Source of the DNA: JABWCE01 sp964617955
GTDB lineage: Bacteria; Bacteroidota; Bacteroidia; NS11-12g; UBA9320
Assembly (NCBI GenBank): GCA_964617955.1
Contig: CAZTXB010000021.1
Span: 1 to 49,467, forward strand
DNA length: 49,467 nucleotides
Direction: 5' to 3'
Under the pieces are notes generated by a model that saw nothing but the letters and a program-made list of their open reading frames with translations, searched no databases and had not been told where the DNA came from. The translations under genes were made by a program, and so were the position numbers. How positions within the stretch are numbered: position 1 is the stretch's first letter; each line of letters opens with the position of its first letter. This document shows positions 33,520-44,300 of this stretch, piece by piece.

Positions 33520-34420
33520 GGTTTACCTCCTTTACTTTTTGTACGAATATTTGATGTATGCTTGGCACAATCTCTTTAAACGACCAGATATCAACCTCTC
33601 CAGCCAGGCGTTTGATAATTTGAGGCCTATCCATATTCTCCACCTTAAACACTATTTTTTCTCGGCCGTGCTCCTGGCTCTCCTCGCTTATCAATTCCAC
33701 CCATGCAGGTCTGGCCCCTTCATAAATGAGTTCAAAGTGATTGAGGCTGTTTTGCGCTTTAATATCCCTTACACTGCCGTCGAGAATCTTTTTTGATTTG
33801 TTGATTAAGCAAATGGAATCACAAATTTCTTCAACGCTTTCCATGCGATGGGTGCTGTATAAAATGGTGGTTCCCATTTTTTTTAAGTCTTTGATTTCTT
33901 CTTTAATTAAATCGGCATTGAGGGGGTCGAAGCCCGAAAAGGGTTCGTCCAAAATTAATAGCTTCGGTTGATGCAGCACGGTGATAATAAATTGAACTTT
34001 TTGCTGCATGCCCTTCGACAACTCCTCTACTTTTTTATTTTTCCAGGACTCCAAGTCAAATTTTACAAGCCATTTTTCAGACCTGATTTTAGCCTCTGAA
34101 AGGCTCAATCCTTTCAATTGACCAAAATATACCATTTGTTCCCATACCTTCTGTTTTTTGTATAGGCCTCTTTCTTCCGGCAAATATCCTATCTCATGTA
34201 TGTGGTCAGGGTTTAACAACTCTCCCTTAAACAAGATTCTTCCTGAATCGGCTTCAGTAATTTGATTCAAGATGCGAATGAGCGAGGTTTTTCCGGCCCC
34301 ATTAGGGCCCAATAAACCATAGATACTTGCCTCCGGTATATTCACACTCACCCCATCGAGCGCCTGGTGATTGGTGTAATATTTGGAAACATTTTCAATT
34401 TGAATAATATCCATAAACAT
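33512..34420 (-). CDS. ABC transporter ATPase (NatA-like)
   Basis: This 302-residue ATPase has Walker A G-P-N-G-A-G-K-T-S and the signature motif L-S-K-G-M, which deviates from LSGGQ but is common in this subfamily. Walker B L-L-I-L-D-E-P is followed by the S-T-H-R-M switch histidine. A C-terminal accessory domain (about 220-300) is typical of NatA/DUF4162 ATPases. A second ATG at 34414 gives M-D-I-I-Q-I-E-N-V-S and is the more usual start. First gene of the operon with the permease. Confidence 0.92.
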   Translation of the reverse strand: MFMDIIQIENVSKYYTNHQALDGVSVNIPEASIYGLLGPNGAGKTSLIRILNQITEADSGRILFKGELLNPDHIHEIGYLPEERGLYKKQKVWEQMVYFGQLKGLSLSEAKIRSEKWLVKFDLESWKNKKVEELSKGMQQKVQFIITVLHQPKLLILDEPFSGFDPLNADLIKEEIKDLKKMGTTILYSTHRMESVEEICDSICLINKSKKILDGSVRDIKAQNSLNHFELIYEGARPAWVELISEESQEHGREKIVFKVENMDRPQIIKRLAGEVDIWSFKEIVPSIHQIFVQKVKEVNHA

Positions 34421-34668
34421 TGATTTGAAAGGCGAAATTAAAAGAAAGTCTGACCTTGTATTTTCATTCCTACCAACTGCTTTCTTATATCGTTAAAATT
34501 GAGAGGCGTTATTTTTTTTTCTACTTTTGATCAGACTGTTTTATCAGATCAACGCCCTAAAAAAAGCTTATAGTGATATCCCTGCTCTCAGAGAATTCGT
34601 ATTATATGTATAATTGTTTAATAAGTTTTGCTTCTGAAGATTTCTGCATAACATTTCATTTCATCCTT
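34421..34668. other. 248-bp intergenic region, nothing recognised
   Basis: Between two minus-strand genes. It should hold the ABC operon promoter, but no good -7 box is visible. Confidence 0.35.
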
Positions 34669-35277
34669 TTACAAAATTTTTATTTCTAAAACTTTTTGCC
34701 CTTCCAGGTAGCCTTGGAGTGTGTCGCCTATCTGTATGCTTCCTACTCCTTCTGGCGTTCCTGTAAAAAACAGGTCTCCAATTTTTAGGGTAAAAAACTG
34801 ACTGCTGTATTCAATAATTTTTTCAATAGGGAATATCATATTGGCCGTATTGCCCCTTTGCACGATGTGGCCGTTTTGAACGAGGTGAAAATTAAGGTTG
34901 TGCAAGTCAAGCCCTTGAATGGGTAAAAAATCGCCCACCACTGCGCTCTGGTCAAAGGCTTTGGATATTTCCCAAGGCAAGCCCTTACTTTTTTGATAAT
35001 CCTGCAGGTCTCTGGCTGTAAAATCAATACCTACCGTAACTTCCGATAGGTATTTAGGCGCGAATTTACCTTCGATATGGCGGCCAATTTTTTTAACTTT
35101 AAAAACAATCTCCGTTTCGTAGTGAATATTTTTAGTAAAATTCGGATAAAAAAAGGGTTCTCCCTTGCGGCACAATGCAGTATCAGGTTTTAAAAACAAC
35201 ACAGGTGCCGCAGGCAAGGCATTGTTCAGCTCTTTAGCATGTTCGGCGTAATTACGGCCAACACAAATAATCTTCAT
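34669..35277 (-). CDS. Fumarylacetoacetate hydrolase (FAH) family protein
   Basis: From the ATG at 35277 the protein is 202 residues and begins M-K-I-I-C-V-G-R-N-Y, the standard N-terminus for this family. The frame continues upstream to 35346, but that extension is basic and polar and unlikely to be translated. The fold signatures are F-L-K-P-D-T-A-L, I-H-Y-E-T-E-I-V (metal-binding glutamates), G-I-D-F-T-A-R-D-L-Q and F-F-T-G-T-P-E-G-V-G. Members hydrolyse C-C bonds in 2,4-dioxo acids, for example acylpyruvase or oxaloacetate decarboxylase activity. The exact substrate is undetermined. Confidence 0.9.
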   Translation of the reverse strand: MKIICVGRNYAEHAKELNNALPAAPVLFLKPDTALCRKGEPFFYPNFTKNIHYETEIVFKVKKIGRHIEGKFAPKYLSEVTVGIDFTARDLQDYQKSKGLPWEISKAFDQSAVVGDFLPIQGLDLHNLNFHLVQNGHIVQRGNTANMIFPIEKIIEYSSQFFTLKIGDLFFTGTPEGVGSIQIGDTLQGYLEGQKVLEIKIL

Positions 35278-35487
35278 TTTCTTATTTTTCGAGGTTATGA
35301 TTTTCGGGATGCTCGGCTTCCTATTCCGGCTATCCATGTGTGGCAACGAAATTAAATTTTAGAATTCGAATTCGCGCTTTTTTTTGATGGATTTAAAAAT
35401 ACATAGGAAGCCATGCTTCACATAAACCGTTTTTTATTCCTGGAATTATGAATTGAAAAGCTAAACCCCCTCCCACGCCGAATTTTG

Positions 35488-35495
35488 TAAATTTG
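35488..35495 (+). promoter_or_regulatory. -7 box just before aat
   Basis: TAAATTTG is an exact TAnnTTTG match ending 4 nt before the GTG start of aat. No -33 TTTG is seen at the usual spacing, so it may be fortuitous. Confidence 0.25.
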
Positions 35496-35499
35496 CAAG

Positions 35500-36072
35500 G
35501 TGTTCGACCCCCAAATTGTCATACAAGCCTACACCCAAGGGTATTTCCCCATGGCACACCCCGACGAACACAATGAAATTTTCTGGCATCTGCCCGAAAT
35601 GAGGGGTATTGTCCCGCTGGATCACCGTTTTAAAATTTCTAAAAATTTGCAACGCCTCTATAAAAAAGGAAAATTTGAACTCAAACAAAATTCGGCTTTT
35701 GAAAAGGTGATACGACACTGTGCCCAAAGAGAAGAAACCTGGATTTCGGAAGAAATCATCAGTACCTATTTAGAATTGCACGAAATGGGTGTTGCCCACA
35801 GCTTCGAAACTTACCTCGATGGCAAACTGGTAGGTGGACTCTACGGCTTGGCCATTGGCAAGGCTTTTTTTGGCGAAAGCAAATTTCATTTGGTTACTGA
35901 TGCCTCGAAAATAGCCCTCATTTTTTTGGTTGAAACCTTGAGGGAAAAGAATTTTAGACTGCTCGACAGCCAATACCTCAACGACCATATTATGCAATTT
36001 GGCGCCTTTGAAATTCCACATGAGGAGTATCTTGAATTGCTTGGTGAGGCTCTGGCCTCGCATCCAACATAG
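35500..36072 (+). CDS. aat: Leucyl/phenylalanyl-tRNA-protein transferase
   Basis: The 190-residue enzyme adds Leu or Phe to N-terminal Lys/Arg of proteins, marking them for ClpS/ClpAP through the N-degron pathway. Family blocks are A-Y-T-Q-G-Y-F-P-M-A, W-H-L-P-E-M-R-G-I-V-P-L, a K-V-I-R-H-C-A segment, and T-W-I-S-E-E-I-I. Also present are H-S-F-E-T-Y, L-V-G-G-L-Y-G-L-A-I-G, F-F-G-E-S-K-F-H and Q-Y-L-N-D-H. The start is GTG at 35500; no ATG serves. It is shorter than the E. coli enzyme (234 aa) because the N-terminal extension is absent, as in other Bacteroidota. In the F-F-G-E-S block the usual M-F-S is replaced by K-F-H. Confidence 0.95.
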   Translation: MFDPQIVIQAYTQGYFPMAHPDEHNEIFWHLPEMRGIVPLDHRFKISKNLQRLYKKGKFELKQNSAFEKVIRHCAQREETWISEEIISTYLELHEMGVAHSFETYLDGKLVGGLYGLAIGKAFFGESKFHLVTDASKIALIFLVETLREKNFRLLDSQYLNDHIMQFGAFEIPHEEYLELLGEALASHPT

Positions 36073-36186
36073 TCAAATCAGCGCTTACTGCCTGTTTTTA
36101 AAAAATTTACTGCCTTTTCATTCAAGAACGGTACAGCTTATGGAAGCGCTAAAAGAGTATTTCGCGCGCACTATGCCATTAATTAT

Positions 36187-36194
36187 TATTTTTG
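36187..36194 (+). promoter_or_regulatory. -7 box just before the glycosyltransferase-TPR gene
   Basis: TATTTTTG is an exact TAnnTTTG match ending 7 nt before the ATG at 36202. TTCG at 36161-36164 is a poor -33 element. If used, the message would be leaderless. Confidence 0.3.
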
Positions 36195-36201
36195 AAGTCC
36201 A

Positions 36202-38652
36202 ATGTCGAAAAAGAAAAATCAACCATTGCCTTCCACTCCAAAGCCGAAGGTTGCCAGTAGACCAAAAGGCCCTAAACTGCCTCTGAAAACGCGTATTCAA
36301 AACTTTCTTCAGGCCAAGCGCGCCTTTTTTATTTCTGAACCCTTGGCCTCTCTTAAAAATATTGAAAACAAAAACCTTTGGTGGAATGGCCAACATCCCA
36401 TGTACAGGTTCATATTTGCCTTACTTGTGGCGCTCTCCTTCATTTTTATACCCTTTTTAAGTTTCGATTATGGCATCACTTGGGACGAATTTGAAGACAT
36501 CGCCTATTTTAATGAAGTGCTGGCCTATTTTACCTCATTTGGAGAGGATAAACGCTGCCTGGATGTAGCAGGATCCCTTCCGGGACATGAGGTTAAAACC
36601 AGTCTCATTCCTCATTTGGTTAATTATGGTCCGTTTGTAAATCTCGCCTCGGCTTTTGCCTATAAATTTTTATCGCCTTTTGGCCTGTATGAAACACGTC
36701 ACCTGGTGGTTTCTTTATTTGCATGCATAGGATTGCTGTTTACCGGCCTACTGGCTAAAAGGGTAGGCAATTGGCAAACCGCAGTGCTGGCCTTTGTTTT
36801 TATCCTGCTTACGCCTACAATCTTTGGCCATGGTATGAACAATCAGAAAGATATTCCTTTTTTGACATTTTATGTGGCTTCCCTCTATTTTATGCTTAAA
36901 TTTTTGGAAGAAATGCCCGACCCAAGGCGTGGAACCTGGATTAAGCTCGGCATTTCAATGGGGGTGCTCATGAGCATCCGCGTGGGAGGTTTGTTGGTTT
37001 TTGCTTACTTATTGCTTTTTGCCGGACTTCTTTTTATCTGGAATGTGAGCAAAAAAAATCACGGTTTTGATGGCAAAAGCATTTGGTTGTACATAAAAAA
37101 ATTGTTTAAACCTCTGGCTTTAGGGTACGGAGTTGGGGTAATTTTTTGGCCTGCAGCCATTCAGGAGCCCTTTAAACACCCTTTCGAAGCACTCAAAAAT
37201 TTTGAAAAATTCAGTTTGGTTCATATCTACGAAATTTTTGAAGGCAAAAAGTATTACATGAAAGACTTTCCTTGGTATTATGAGCCAAAATCAATGCTTA
37301 TTACCATTCCATTGTTTGTATTGGCTGGTTTAGGTACGGTGTTGCTGCTGAGCGCCATTCAACACAAAAAAATTAACATCTGGCATATCGCCCTCTTGGT
37401 ATTTGCTACTGCTTTTCCCATTACCTATGTGATTTATAAAAAATCGGCACTCTACAGCAGTTGGAGGCATTTGTTGTTCATTTACCCCACTGTGGTGGTC
37501 ATGGCAGCTTTGGGTTGGCAGCGCTTGCTCCACCTCATTAAAATTAAAAACCTGAGATGGATTCCTCTTGCCATACTGGTGTTATTGGTCGGGAAAGTAG
37601 GGGCATGGATGGTAAAAAACCACCCCTACCAATACCTTTACTATAACGAAACCGTGGGTGGTGTTAAAGGCGCTTATGGCTATTATGAAACCGACTATTG
37701 GTGTCAGAGTCCCAGGGCTGCCATTGAATGGCTGCTTGAACATGAAAATTTAAAGAATACCAATAAACGCATATTTGTAGGAAGCAATAACGAAAGCCAC
37801 AGCATGAGTTACTACGCCGAAAAACAAACCGACAGCATAACCATAGCCTGGTGTAGGGATTTTGAGTGGGACGAAAAGTATTGGGATTATGCTATTTTCA
37901 CTACCCGGACCTTGAGTAGTAAACAAATGCTCAATGGCTATTACCCACCAAAGGGTACCATTCATGAAATAAAAGTAGATGGAGTAACGATTGCAGCCAT
38001 CTTAAAACGCAGCAACTTCGACTTTTATAAAGCCCATCAACTCAAAAATAAAAATCAATTCGACTCTGCCATCGCCTTGTATAAAAGTGCTTCAAAATAC
38101 GCCCCCCTTAATGAAGGCCCTTACCGTGAAATGGGTTATATACGCATGTTGCAAGGCCTGCAGAATATTGGCAGCCCGGAATCGGAGCTCATGTTAAATC
38201 AGGCCAAAAAACATCTCAAAAAGTCCATCGAACTTTGTCCCGAAAATTATAATTCCTTTACCTATCTGGGCGAAATCTTTATGAGAACCAATAAACAAGA
38301 TTCGGCCGAGTATTTCTTCTCAAAAGCGCTTGAATTCAAAACCAATATGTCGTATGCATGGGAAGGTTTGGGAAACATTGCCGTTTATAAAAAAGATTAC
38401 GGCCTTGCTAAATCCAATTTTATCAAATCCATTGAATTTGGCAATCAAAGTGTGAACGTATTTTACAGTCTCGGCAATTCCTATGAAATGCTCAACTACC
38501 CCGATTCGGCACTCATGTATTACAACTATTGCACCCAAATAAATCCTAATTTTCCTTACGCCTACAAGCAAATGGGGTTGATTTTGCAACGACAGGGTAA
38601 ACCTGAAGCCAACGATTATCTTTCCAAAGCCAGAGCGCTCGGAATCCCATAA
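36202..38652 (+). CDS. Membrane glycosyltransferase (PMT/GT39-like) fused to C-terminal TPRs
   Basis: The 816-residue protein has a basic cytoplasmic N-terminus (K-K-K-N-Q-P, to about 65) and then about 10-11 membrane helices (about 70-470). The first extracytoplasmic loop carries Y-G-I-T-W-D-E-F-E-D, the acidic motif expected of GT-C glycosyltransferases such as protein O-mannosyltransferases. The rest, about 620-810, consists of TPR-like helical repeats (for example N-E-G-P-Y-R-E-M-G-Y-I, N-S-F-T-Y-L-G-E-I, A-W-E-G-L-G-N-I-A, Y-A-Y-K-Q-M-G-L-I). GT-C enzymes use polyprenyl-phosphate sugars and act on the periplasmic side. The TPRs would recognise a protein acceptor or partner. Bacteroidota glycosylate many secreted proteins, so this may be a protein glycosyltransferase (inference). 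Confidence 0.75.
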   Translation: MSKKKNQPLPSTPKPKVASRPKGPKLPLKTRIQNFLQAKRAFFISEPLASLKNIENKNLWWNGQHPMYRFIFALLVALSFIFIPFLSFDYGITWDEFEDIAYFNEVLAYFTSFGEDKRCLDVAGSLPGHEVKTSLIPHLVNYGPFVNLASAFAYKFLSPFGLYETRHLVVSLFACIGLLFTGLLAKRVGNWQTAVLAFVFILLTPTIFGHGMNNQKDIPFLTFYVASLYFMLKFLEEMPDPRRGTWIKLGISMGVLMSIRVGGLLVFAYLLLFAGLLFIWNVSKKNHGFDGKSIWLYIKKLFKPLALGYGVGVIFWPAAIQEPFKHPFEALKNFEKFSLVHIYEIFEGKKYYMKDFPWYYEPKSMLITIPLFVLAGLGTVLLLSAIQHKKINIWHIALLVFATAFPITYVIYKKSALYSSWRHLLFIYPTVVVMAALGWQRLLHLIKIKNLRWIPLAILVLLVGKVGAWMVKNHPYQYLYYNETVGGVKGAYGYYETDYWCQSPRAAIEWLLEHENLKNTNKRIFVGSNNESHSMSYYAEKQTDSITIAWCRDFEWDEKYWDYAIFTTRTLSSKQMLNGYYPPKGTIHEIKVDGVTIAAILKRSNFDFYKAHQLKNKNQFDSAIALYKSASKYAPLNEGPYREMGYIRMLQGLQNIGSPESELMLNQAKKHLKKSIELCPENYNSFTYLGEIFMRTNKQDSAEYFFSKALEFKTNMSYAWEGLGNIAVYKKDYGLAKSNFIKSIEFGNQSVNVFYSLGNSYEMLNYPDSALMYYNYCTQINPNFPYAYKQMGLILQRQGKPEANDYLSKARALGIP

Positions 38653-38779
38653 TTTTTTGCTCTGCAAAAAAGTATTTTAATTGTCACCAATTTACCGTTG
38701 GAGAATTGGCCCTTGGTTATGTGAATATTTTTTTCTTGTTTTACATAACTTTTTGTGAACCAAAGGAGTCTTACTCAAA

Positions 38780-41272
38780 ATGAGGTTAAAATTTGCCATA
38801 GTTCTTATTCTCCTTACCGTGATAAAAACAAACGCTACCCATATCGTTGGTGGCGACTTTTATTACAAGTTTAAAGGCGGAAATATCTATGAAATTACCC
38901 TCAAACTCTATATCGATTGCTATAATGGAAACAAAGAGGCCATCGCCTCTGACGAAACCGGAATTATCAGCATCTATGATGGCAGCACCTACAAATCTTT
39001 ACAGCAGTTGGAAATCACCCGAACAGGGCCCATACATTTGTTTGGCACAGCCTACAAATGTGTGAACATGCCGGGCGATGTTTGCGTAGACCAGTACAAC
39101 TATACTTTTGATGTTGAACTCCCCAAACGAAAAGGCGGCTACATCATTGCCTATGAGCGTTGCTGTCGAAACAACTCCATCAATAACCTGTATGATCCGG
39201 GTGGAACCGGAGCTACCTATTGGGTACAGATACCCGATAGAAGCTTGGTGGATGTTGACAACAGTCCTATTTTTAAAAAATTTCCCCCCATTTTTATCTG
39301 CAAGGATTTTCCCTTCGTTTTCGATCATTCAGCAACCGATGCCGATGGGGATTCTCTCAGTTACATGCTCTATCACCCCTTTTTGGGAGCCGATAAAGCC
39401 AGCCCTGCTCCGGGAAAACAAGGCCAGGTAGACCCACATCCACCCCCATTCAAAAATGTTTACTGGCAATCGGGGTACAGCACTGCCGACATGATGCACG
39501 GCAATCCCATTCTTCAAATCGATGAATTGAGCGGCGAGCTTTCTGTCACCCCCAGTGAAAAAGGCCAATTTGTGTGCGGAGTGAAAGTACAGGAGTGGCG
39601 AAAAATAAACAACCAATGGATACTCATTGGCGAAACACTGCGCGACTACCAGTTCAATGTCATCGATTGCGATGCAGTGGCGGTAGCAAATTTTAAACCC
39701 ACGATTTGGTGTTCCGATACCGTGTTTTTTACCGACAAAAGCATAGGCGCTACCCGGGTGAGTTGGGAGTTTGGCGACCCTGCCTCCGGCTTCGACAACA
39801 ATGCAAGCCAGTTGCGCAATCCCGTTCATGTATTCAGTAAGGGGGGCGATTACTATGTAAAACAAACAGCCTGGAACACAGCCTGTAACGATGAATACAC
39901 CTTAAAAGTAAAAGTGCGTGTAAAAAAAGGATTTGACATTGGCAAGGATCGCATGTACTGTTCATCCTTTAAACAAACCTTGTATGTACCCTGGAATGAC
40001 TTCAATTCAATTGAATGGTCAACCGGTGACAAGACAGCCACGATTCTCGTTCAAAAGGCTGGCACTTATTGGGTTAAAGCTGTATATGGCGATTGTGTCA
40101 TCCGAGATACCATAAAAATTGGCTCTGAACCTGTTAATTTTATCGGACCCCGAGATTCACTGTTCTGCGAAAAGGTCGATGCCATTGTCGAGTTTAAAAA
40201 CCTTTCGCCGGGTACCAAAATTTTATGGCTGAATTTGGCCGATACCGGAACAAGAGTTCGCATCACGAAAGAAGGCAGATTTATTGCCCATCTTTATAAT
40301 AAATACTGCTCAAAATCCGACTCGGTGAATTTGGTGTTAGCTAAAATTACACCAAATCTGGGGCCTGACTTATTCATCTGTAACAATTTTTTAAGAACCC
40401 TTGACGCAGGGGCTCAGCCTGCCGGAACCACCTATAAGTGGCAAGACAGCAGTACCAGCCGAACTTACACCACCGATCGACCCGGAAAGTACTGGGTAAA
40501 AACGCAACTCAAGCACTGTTCTAAATTTGATGAAATGGGCATTGAGAATTCAAAAGTTATTGTGGATTTGGGTGCCGACCTGCATTTCTGTGATTCGGTG
40601 CATTTTCTGGCCGATGCCGGTCCGGCCAATAATAACCAACCTACCCAATACCAATGGAACAATGGAGACCAATCGCAAACCTGCTTGATCAGAACTCCTG
40701 GAAAACATTGGGTTACCAAATCCGACTCCTTTGGTTGCCTCAATTCCGATACGGTGGTAATGTCCATGACCTACTCCCCAATGATTGATATAGGAAAAGA
40801 CACCACCATTTGTCTGCGCTCTCCCATACGACTTACGACCGGAGGCAATTTTAACTCTTACCTTTGGCAGGATGGACTGAATCAAAGAGAGCGATTTGTT
40901 GAACACGCCGGAGTCTATTCCGTGGTAGTGGTTGACGAGGCCGGATGCAAGGGTTACGATACCATCACTGTGAAAACCGACCCCAACAAATTACCGAATA
41001 TCTTATACATCCCAAATGCCTTCACGCCCAATGGCGACGGCCTGAACGACGTATTTCCATTTGAAATGCCGGTGGTTTATAACCAATACAATCTGAAGGT
41101 ATTTACCCGCTGGGGCGAAAAAATATACGACTCCGACACCACCCATAAACCCTGGGATGGAACAAACCTCTCCAATCCCGACCAATTGGATGCTTATATC
41201 TGGATGGTGAGCTATATGGCTTGTGACGGAAAGCGAAAAACCGATAAAGGGACCATTACCATTATACGTTAG
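38780..41272 (+). CDS. Large surface protein with PKD/Ig-like modules and CHU_C (type B T9SS) domain
   Basis: The 830-residue exported protein has a signal peptide ending near T-N-A-T. An N-terminal domain follows (H-I-V-G-G-D-F-Y-Y-K, Y-E-R-C-C-R-N-N-S-I-N-N) that recurs at the start of Bacteroidota 'gliding motility-associated' proteins. PKD/Ig-like modules (about 300-720) come next, with G-K-Y-W-V-K type strands. The C-terminal CHU_C domain reads Y-I-P-N-A-F-T-P-N-G-D-G-L-N-D and R-W-G-E-K-I-Y-D-S. It is a T9SS substrate, probably an adhesin or matrix component. The ATG at 38780 is preceded by AAAGGAG, an unusually good Shine-Dalgarno match for this phylum, though 12 nt away. An approximate -7 box (TAACTTTTTG) ends at 38755. 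Confidence 0.88.
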   Translation: MRLKFAIVLILLTVIKTNATHIVGGDFYYKFKGGNIYEITLKLYIDCYNGNKEAIASDETGIISIYDGSTYKSLQQLEITRTGPIHLFGTAYKCVNMPGDVCVDQYNYTFDVELPKRKGGYIIAYERCCRNNSINNLYDPGGTGATYWVQIPDRSLVDVDNSPIFKKFPPIFICKDFPFVFDHSATDADGDSLSYMLYHPFLGADKASPAPGKQGQVDPHPPPFKNVYWQSGYSTADMMHGNPILQIDELSGELSVTPSEKGQFVCGVKVQEWRKINNQWILIGETLRDYQFNVIDCDAVAVANFKPTIWCSDTVFFTDKSIGATRVSWEFGDPASGFDNNASQLRNPVHVFSKGGDYYVKQTAWNTACNDEYTLKVKVRVKKGFDIGKDRMYCSSFKQTLYVPWNDFNSIEWSTGDKTATILVQKAGTYWVKAVYGDCVIRDTIKIGSEPVNFIGPRDSLFCEKVDAIVEFKNLSPGTKILWLNLADTGTRVRITKEGRFIAHLYNKYCSKSDSVNLVLAKITPNLGPDLFICNNFLRTLDAGAQPAGTTYKWQDSSTSRTYTTDRPGKYWVKTQLKHCSKFDEMGIENSKVIVDLGADLHFCDSVHFLADAGPANNNQPTQYQWNNGDQSQTCLIRTPGKHWVTKSDSFGCLNSDTVVMSMTYSPMIDIGKDTTICLRSPIRLTTGGNFNSYLWQDGLNQRERFVEHAGVYSVVVVDEAGCKGYDTITVKTDPNKLPNILYIPNAFTPNGDGLNDVFPFEMPVVYNQYNLKVFTRWGEKIYDSDTTHKPWDGTNLSNPDQLDAYIWMVSYMACDGKRKTDKGTITIIR

Positions 41273-41321
41273 AGCCAGCGGAAAAGTTCGCCATGCTTAA
41301 TTTAAAAATTAGCCTTAAAGG

Positions 41322-44300
41322 TTGTCGAAACTAAAACTATGCTTATTTCTGCATCAAATTAAATTGCCATTCAAGTTGTATAAAAAGCTATTTTTCATTT
41401 TCTATTTTTGGGGGTGGGCATTAATTTGCATTGCCCAAAAATTTGAATGGGTTAAAAGCTTTGGTGGAACTGGGGCTGAAAATAACCCTTTATGCTTACA
41501 AACAAGAAAAGCTGGTTATCTTACATGGATCGGGGTCTCAAACACTTCACTTGGTGTTTTTACGATAAAGCAGAAGTATCCTACTATAGCCTGTGTAGGT
41601 AAGTTGGATAAAGATGGCAAACCTTTATGGCTTTGGGCTTCAGATAGTATTTTCGGGCCAATTCAATTTAATTCAATTATTAATGATACTATTTCTGAGA
41701 ATATTTATATAACAGGCTATTTGGAAGGGATAGTTTATTATGGTAATGAAAGCTATCATTCCTATTATAGTCAATCTAAAAAAAAATACTCCAGAAACGG
41801 TTTTGTTATGAAAATGAATAAGAATGGTACTCCTATGAAATTTTTTGTAATAGAAGATACCAATTATAATCGAATAAACGATATAAAAATTTATGAGAAT
41901 AAGTTATTTATACCTATTGGGTTTGGCGCTTCTTTAAGTCAAAAATTTTGCGCTTTAAAACCTATGTGTTATACCAATGGTGGATTTGTGCTTTGTGTTT
42001 TGGATACCAGTTTGAATATTAATGCCAAATCCAAACTTATTAATATACCTGATTATAATTTTCTAAATGAACAATTAAATATCAATAATGACAAAATTAT
42101 ACTGACTACTTACGCTGCTAATATTTCTTATCAAGATTCATTAATAGCATTTAAAGATACTTCTAATGGTGGATATTTTTCAATTAGTTTGGATAAAAGT
42201 TTAAGAGTAAAAAGAATTGATAAGTTATTTTCAGGTACAGTACTTAAGGCCTCTTCTGCAATGACAGAAAAGGGTGAAATTATTGTTGGTACAGCATTTT
42301 TAGATTCAATAGTTTTTAAGAATAAAACTATAATATCAAAACAATATACAAAGCCAATAGTCCTGATTTTTAATACAAATTATGAAATAGAATATGCTAC
42401 ATATCCGAGCAGTATTGTTACTGGCTCCAGTTCTCAGATTTTAACTTTAGAATACCATAATGGTTATATTTATACTGGTGGTAGAGTTCAGGGTGATTTT
42501 CATTTTGGGGATATATATACCTATGAAAATGAAGGAAGGGTTTTTATTGCCAAATTAGATTTGTTTGGAAGTTTTCTTTGGACTAAACGTTTTTCGACAA
42601 GCAAGAAACTAAATTCTTTGAATCATATTTCTGCTTTTAATAAAAAGGTTTTAGCAGTAAGTGATTTTAATGATACCGCTCATTTAAACTCTCAACAATT
42701 TATTTCTAATGGAAGTCTTGACTTGCTAGTAGCTAAAATCCACGATATAGAAATAACCCGCGGCTATGTAAAAAGAGGCCCCTACTGTGCCGGAGATACC
42801 ATCCCTATCCCCTACACCAAAAACGGCTCCTTCAACCCATCCAACCAATTCATAGCCCAACTCAGCGACGAAAACGGAAACTTCGAAGGAAAAGAAAGGG
42901 AACTGGGAAGAATAAACAGCGACACGGATGGGGTGATCAAAGGGGTGCTTCCCTTGTTTGATGTGGAAAGCAGTCCCAATTACAGAATACGCATACTCAG
43001 CACCAGCCCTGTGGTACAAAGCTATTACAAGTACGATACCCTGCGTTTGCTCATTTATAGCAAAGATACCGCTAATGCGGGAAGCGATACTTTAATTTGT
43101 AAAGGACAAACCCTTAAACTTAGCACCTCCGGCGGCAGCCGCTGGCATTGGAGTCCGGGTAATCTGGTAGCAGACAGTACAGCCAAAACCACCACGGCTT
43201 TTCCTCTTAAAACCACAAAGTACAGAATCATCATCAGCGACAGCAGTGGCTGCGGTAAAACAGATACGGCCTATAAAACCGTTATTATTCGACCACCCCT
43301 CGAGATTAAAGGTTTGCCTGCCGATACCGCTGTTTGCAAAAACAGCCGCGTACTTTTAAAAATAAACCCATCGGGCGGTTTGGCATCCGGCTATACCTAT
43401 CAATGGCTGTCCTCATCCAACTTAGTTTTAGGCCTTACCGATACTTTTAGCCTGCAACTTGCCAAGGCCCTGAGCATAAAAGCCGTGCTCAGCGATGGGT
43501 GCAGTATATCCAACGATACACAGTTGGTTACTCTCCATTTTCCGCCTTTTAGTTTTACTCAATTATTAAAAGACACCCTTGTTTGCGCCGGAAGCAAGCC
43601 CGTTTTAAAACTCCTGCCATCGGCTGGAAAAAGTTATGACTTCGATTTTAAATGGTACAATAGTTTTGGACAGCTCTTGGCTACAACCGATACCCTGCAC
43701 TACGCTGTGTCTCAGTCCGAAACCCTCAAAGCCATCATAACCCATCATTGCTCCGATATCAACGATACCTCATTTATTAAACTATTACTTCCCCCTGCTA
43801 TCATCGCCAAAATAGAAAAACCGCCTTGTTTCGACAGCAGTTTAATTTTAAAAATTAAGGCCACCGGCGGCTATAAAAACACTTTGAGCCACCTGTGGTT
43901 TAAAAACGGTAAGGCCATAGATCTTGGCAACAGCCTCAATCTCACAGGCGTTTATAACAAGCAATGGATAGTTTCGCTCAGCACCGACTATTGTCAAGCT
44001 GTCGTTAAAGACTCCGTGAGGCTTATTCCGCGTCCCAAGGCAATATTAATTTCAAGCACAGATTCCATTTGCCAATACCAACCCCTTGGGTTGAGCAACC
44101 AATCGGTTTATTCTAGCCCAATACAGTCTGCCCTCAACAAGAGGCCATGGCAGAGCAAAGACACCACCCTTGGATTTAACCAAACAGGTGCACAAATCCT
44201 CACCCTGCATATAACCGATAGCATGGCTTGTGTGGATGAGTCGAGCCACAATATCACCGTCATTGAAAAACCCGATGCCGGATTTACCACCATTCCTCAA

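Noticed and set aside
38847..39865. Several antisense and shifted frames of 70-180 codons within the CHU_C gene
   Set aside because: They are shadows of a strongly supported gene and lack signals or domains.
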